Shown: piece after piece, positions 23,263 to 25,386 of the stretch | Layout of the letters: every line of letters begins with the position of its first letter | Numbering within the stretch: position 1 is the first letter of the stretch | Assembly (NCBI GenBank): GCA_949288685.1 | Contig: CASELB010000044.1 | Coordinates: forward strand, 1-25,386 | Length of the DNA stretch: 25,386 nucleotides | Source of the DNA: an uncultured bacterium | GTDB taxonomy: Bacteria; Cyanobacteriota; Vampirovibrionia; Gastranaerophilales; Gastranaerophilaceae | Direction: 5' to 3' | Translations under genes and position numbers: made by a program | Notes under the pieces: model-generated | Database searches by the model: none | Told to the model about the DNA's origin: nothing | What the model saw: only the letters and a program-made list of their open reading frames with translations

Positions 23263-23370
23263 CATGATTAAAAATTTGCGAAAATCCCGAATAACGTTTT
23301 GAGGCTTGTTTTTACAAAAAACACGTTATTTCGCAAAGTGTAAAAATAAGACCTCACAAGGGTCTTTTTT
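23263..23370 (+). ncRNA. Probable small RNA or attenuator leader, about 108 nt
   Basis: A strong promoter, a long hairpin and a terminator stand in order over about 140 bases. The right arm is unbroken from 23317 to 23337 (21 bases) and pairs with three left-arm blocks of 7 bases: TTTGCGA (23275-23281), AATAACG (23290-23296) and TGTTTTT (23307-23313). Between them are bulges of 8 and 10 bases, all on the 5' side, with a 3-base loop. Termination follows at 23348-23370. It does not resemble 6S, SRP, RNase P or tmRNA as I know them. It could be a free small RNA or a leader that attenuates the 510-residue gene downstream. A 12-residue ORF starts at 23264, almost at the predicted +1. Confidence 0.5.
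23348..23370 (+). terminator. Rho-independent terminator of the structured transcript
   Basis: AAGACC (23348-23353) pairs with GGTCTT (23361-23366) around a 7-base loop and runs straight into more T. It lies 153 bases before the next ATG, so it either ends a separate small transcript or acts as an attenuator. Confidence 0.65.
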
Positions 23371-23522
23371 AGTGTAAATATTTGTAAAGATTTTACTCAA
23401 ATTAGTCAAAAAATAAATTCATAGTTTTTAAACAAGTAGAAAGGTATGAGACGGATATGAAACGACGACAAAACATTGTGGAGTTTAGTAATTAGTTCAG
23501 ACAGTAAGGAAAAGGAAAAACA

Positions 23523-25055
23523 ATGTTATCACCGATAATACAGGCAAAAATATTTTCAACACTCGGAAATCCGTCGTCAATTATTCCGCTTGGCGTAAAA
23601 GACGTCACAAACGCGACCGGTATGACTATAGGTTCATATATTACCGGGAAAGAAGAAGGATTTGACCGTTTTATAGATGAATTCGGGTCAGAAATTCTAT
23701 GGTTAATGGGAATTCCGTTTTTCAAAGGCGTCATAAACCTAACAGCCTTTAAAACTCAGGGGTTGGATTACAACTTCGATGTAAGAAACTTTAGAAATCC
23801 TGATTTAATCCCGTTGCTAAAAAAATATACACCGGAATATTTAAAGAAAAATGTGGATAAAGTAATTGCTAATGAAGGGAAATACAAAAAACTTGCAACA
23901 GGCAAGTTCTTTGCGGCAGTAAGTTTAGCCATTGCAACCTACATATCTCTTACAAAATTTAAACAAAAATACACTGATAAAAATATCGTTAAAAATATTC
24001 TGGAAGAATATAAACAATACCTGCACAAAAACGGCAAAATCTCACAACAGGAAGCAGAAAAAGAGGTTAATGAGCAGGACGTTAACGAGATTGTAAGCGA
24101 CATAATTGCAGAAGAAGAAGCAGAAGAAAACACCGATAAAAAAACAGAAAGCACCCCCTCTCAAAAATCAACAACCACAACATCGCCGGCATTTACCGGA
24201 TGGGGAAATATTATTAATAAATTCCAGGACTTTGCTGCCAATGATGTAAAAAATATGTGGTTATTAGACGGCGGTATTACAACAGAGAGAATAGTTGATG
24301 CCAGAGGCCCGCAGGAAAGATGGGGTTACACATTTAAAGAATCTGTTATCCTATTCTTTTTATATATTGCAGGTCCATGGCTGCAAGGAGCACTGGAGAA
24401 AAGGGCTAAAAAAGTTTATAACAAAACAATATCTTTTGATGCAAGAGTTATTGAAAATCCCGAGTTTAGAAAAGCCTATGAGAATAATCTGGTAAAACAA
24501 GATTTAGAAACATTTGGCAAATTACTTAATCCCGATATTAAAGAAAATGCAAAAGATGCCCTGACTCAAAAACTCAAAGCGCAGGAAGAACTTAAAATTT
24601 ACGACTTTATACACAACAACAAAGATAATTTTGTCGTTAAAACAGCTATGGAAGCTGATTTAATCCAAACTTGCAAAAAGAAAAAAACTAATATCGGAAT
24701 TAAAGATATTTTAAAATTATCCTTCTTTGAAAATACCAACGATATTGATACAAGAAAATATATTGATGTTGAAGATATTAAAGCACATTATCAAAAACTT
24801 TCAAAACTGCTTGAAGAGTTTAACAGCAGAAATCCGAACGAAACAGCGGAACAATTCTTCAATACGGTAAAACGTTTAAAACGCGGCGCAATTATAAACA
24901 ATATCGGCATAAGTATTCTTGTCCTCGGTATAATCACACCTACCGTTATGGTAATGAAGAGACTTCTCTCGCCCGGAGATAAGGAATTTTGCCGCAAAAA
25001 AGAAATAAGAGAAAGACTGATAAGAGACGGAATTATTACGGATTTCAAAGCATAA
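23523..25055 (+). CDS. Membrane-associated protein of unknown function, 510 residues
   Basis: This protein is unrecognised. It has probable membrane segments at about residues 127-145 (KFFAAVSLAIATYISLTKF), 272-290 (KESVILFFLYIAGPWLQGA) and 457-477 (IINNIGISILVLGIITPTV). Between the first two is an acidic and Ser/Thr-rich low-complexity stretch (about 175-225: EQDVNEIVSDIIAEEEAEEN, then a run of Thr and Ser). From 300 to 450 it is charged and helical. It has no N-terminal signal peptide; the first 20 residues are mildly hydrophobic. AAGGAAAAGG precedes the ATG. A bidirectional terminator lies directly after the stop. It is likely a lineage-specific envelope or cell-surface-associated protein. 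Confidence 0.75.
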   Translation: MLSPIIQAKIFSTLGNPSSIIPLGVKDVTNATGMTIGSYITGKEEGFDRFIDEFGSEILWLMGIPFFKGVINLTAFKTQGLDYNFDVRNFRNPDLIPLLKKYTPEYLKKNVDKVIANEGKYKKLATGKFFAAVSLAIATYISLTKFKQKYTDKNIVKNILEEYKQYLHKNGKISQQEAEKEVNEQDVNEIVSDIIAEEEAEENTDKKTESTPSQKSTTTTSPAFTGWGNIINKFQDFAANDVKNMWLLDGGITTERIVDARGPQERWGYTFKESVILFFLYIAGPWLQGALEKRAKKVYNKTISFDARVIENPEFRKAYENNLVKQDLETFGKLLNPDIKENAKDALTQKLKAQEELKIYDFIHNNKDNFVVKTAMEADLIQTCKKKKTNIGIKDILKLSFFENTNDIDTRKYIDVEDIKAHYQKLSKLLEEFNSRNPNETAEQFFNTVKRLKRGAIINNIGISILVLGIITPTVMVMKRLLSPGDKEFCRKKEIRERLIRDGIITDFKA

Positions 25056-25085
25056 AAAAAGAGTGATTTAAAATCACTCTTTTTT
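25055..25085. terminator. Bidirectional terminator between the 510-residue gene and rpsU
   Basis: AAAAAAGAGTGATTT (25055-25069) pairs with AAATCACTCTTTTTT (25071-25085). With A and T runs at both ends it serves the plus-strand gene ending at 25055 and rpsU on the minus strand, whose stop is at 25089. Confidence 0.85.
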
Positions 25086-25088
25086 ATT

Positions 25089-25262
25089 CTAAACTTTTCT
25101 TTTACGAGCAGCTTCAGACTTGCGTTTTCTTTTTACGCTCGGCTTTTCGTATCTTTCACGTTTCTTAACTTCAGATAAGATACCAGCCTTTTGGATTTTT
25201 TTCTTGAAACGTCTTAAAGCGCTTTCAATACTTTCGTTTTCACCAACTTTTATTTCCGGCAT
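25089..25262 (-). CDS. rpsU: 30S ribosomal protein S21
   Basis: This 57-residue protein is too short to stand out by length, but the sequence MPEIKVGENESIESALRRFK followed by KKIQKAGILSEVKKRERYEK and a basic tail ending ARKRKV is typical S21. An AAAGGTGG ribosome binding site precedes the ATG. It lies 52 bases after a tRNA-Ile on the same strand and may be cotranscribed with it. Its 3' end shares a bidirectional terminator with the neighbouring gene. Confidence 0.96.
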   Translation of the reverse strand: MPEIKVGENESIESALRRFKKKIQKAGILSEVKKRERYEKPSVKRKRKSEAARKRKV

Positions 25263-25314
25263 TGTTTTTATTCACCACCTTTACAATAATTTAAGGTTTC
25301 ACTAATGTAAAATC

Positions 25315-25386
<72 letters not shown>

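Larger units (their letters stand above)
23176..23522. other. Gap between rqcP and the 510-residue protein, holding a structured transcription unit
   Basis: This 347-base gap contains, in order on the plus strand, a strong promoter (23229-23257), a 13-codon ORF (23264-23302), a long asymmetric hairpin (23275-23337), a rho-independent terminator (23348-23370), and about 150 AT-rich bases before the ATG at 23523. In that last part a 13-codon frame starting ATGAAACGACGAC (23458-23499) is the only other small ORF of note. AGTGTAAA occurs at both 23336-23343 (as AAGTGTAAA) and 23371-23378. Confidence 0.6.

Noticed and set aside
23275..23337. Integron attC site
   Set aside because: The one-sided bulges recall attC, but the GTTRRRY/RYYYAAC core boxes are not present at the ends and no integrase or cassette genes are in the window.

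Overview
The window reads as a chromosomal segment of a low-GC, anaerobic or microaerophilic, potentially flagellated bacterium. The best guess is a non-photosynthetic relative of Cyanobacteria (Melainabacteria/Vampirovibrionia, perhaps Gastranaerophilales). This is an inference from three things: the L34 protein has a cyanobacterial flavour (RTLEGT...SGFRARM), flagellar genes sit beside biosynthetic genes of ordinary bacterial type, and there is an iron-sulfur activator of the 2-hydroxyacyl-CoA dehydratase type. No 16S gene is present to confirm it. There is no phage, insertion sequence, CRISPR array or toxin-antitoxin locus.

Layout. (1) 1-571 holds no confident gene, only part of a dispersed repeat, a 57-codon ORF and a structured leader. 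(2) 572-3996 is one plus-strand operon: a NarL-type response regulator, a soluble histidine kinase, then flgB, flgC and fliE, closed by a terminator. (3) 4311-7363 is a tight plus-strand operon: an acidic amino acid/dicarboxylate symporter, an unrecognised six-cysteine protein with a repeated GFWG motif, a BadF/HgdC-type ASKHA ATPase that keeps both cluster cysteines, and a YraN-family protein. (4) 7372-12568 on the minus strand holds a secreted protein of unknown function followed by fliI, then a CoA-disulfide-reductase-like flavoprotein, cysK and cysE. (5) 12775-13815 is a lysine-rich orphan protein. (6) 13819-16485 on the minus strand is aroQ, smpB, a coiled-coil protein and wecB. (7) 16574-17677 is a small internally duplicated protein followed by folE2. 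(8) proC, rpmH and dnaE follow, with a bidirectional terminator between rpmH and dnaE. (9) The DedA-like/RqcP pair, a short structured transcription unit (probable small RNA or attenuator), a 510-residue membrane orphan, rpsU, and a tRNA-Ile(GAT) cut by the window end complete the segment.

How the genes work together. The two-component pair at the head of the flgB-flgC-fliE operon suggests dedicated control of basal body rod assembly, and fliI supplies the export ATPase from a separate operon. The symporter-orphan-ASKHA group looks like an acid-uptake and radical-dehydratase activation module whose dehydratase lies elsewhere or has been replaced. The flavoprotein-cysK-cysE group covers cysteine synthesis and thiol redox. 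SmpB and RqcP belong to ribosome rescue.

The items most worth a second look are the ASKHA/GFWG pair (5642-7026), the asymmetric long hairpin with its own promoter and terminator (23229-23370), and the two-component/flagellar operon.
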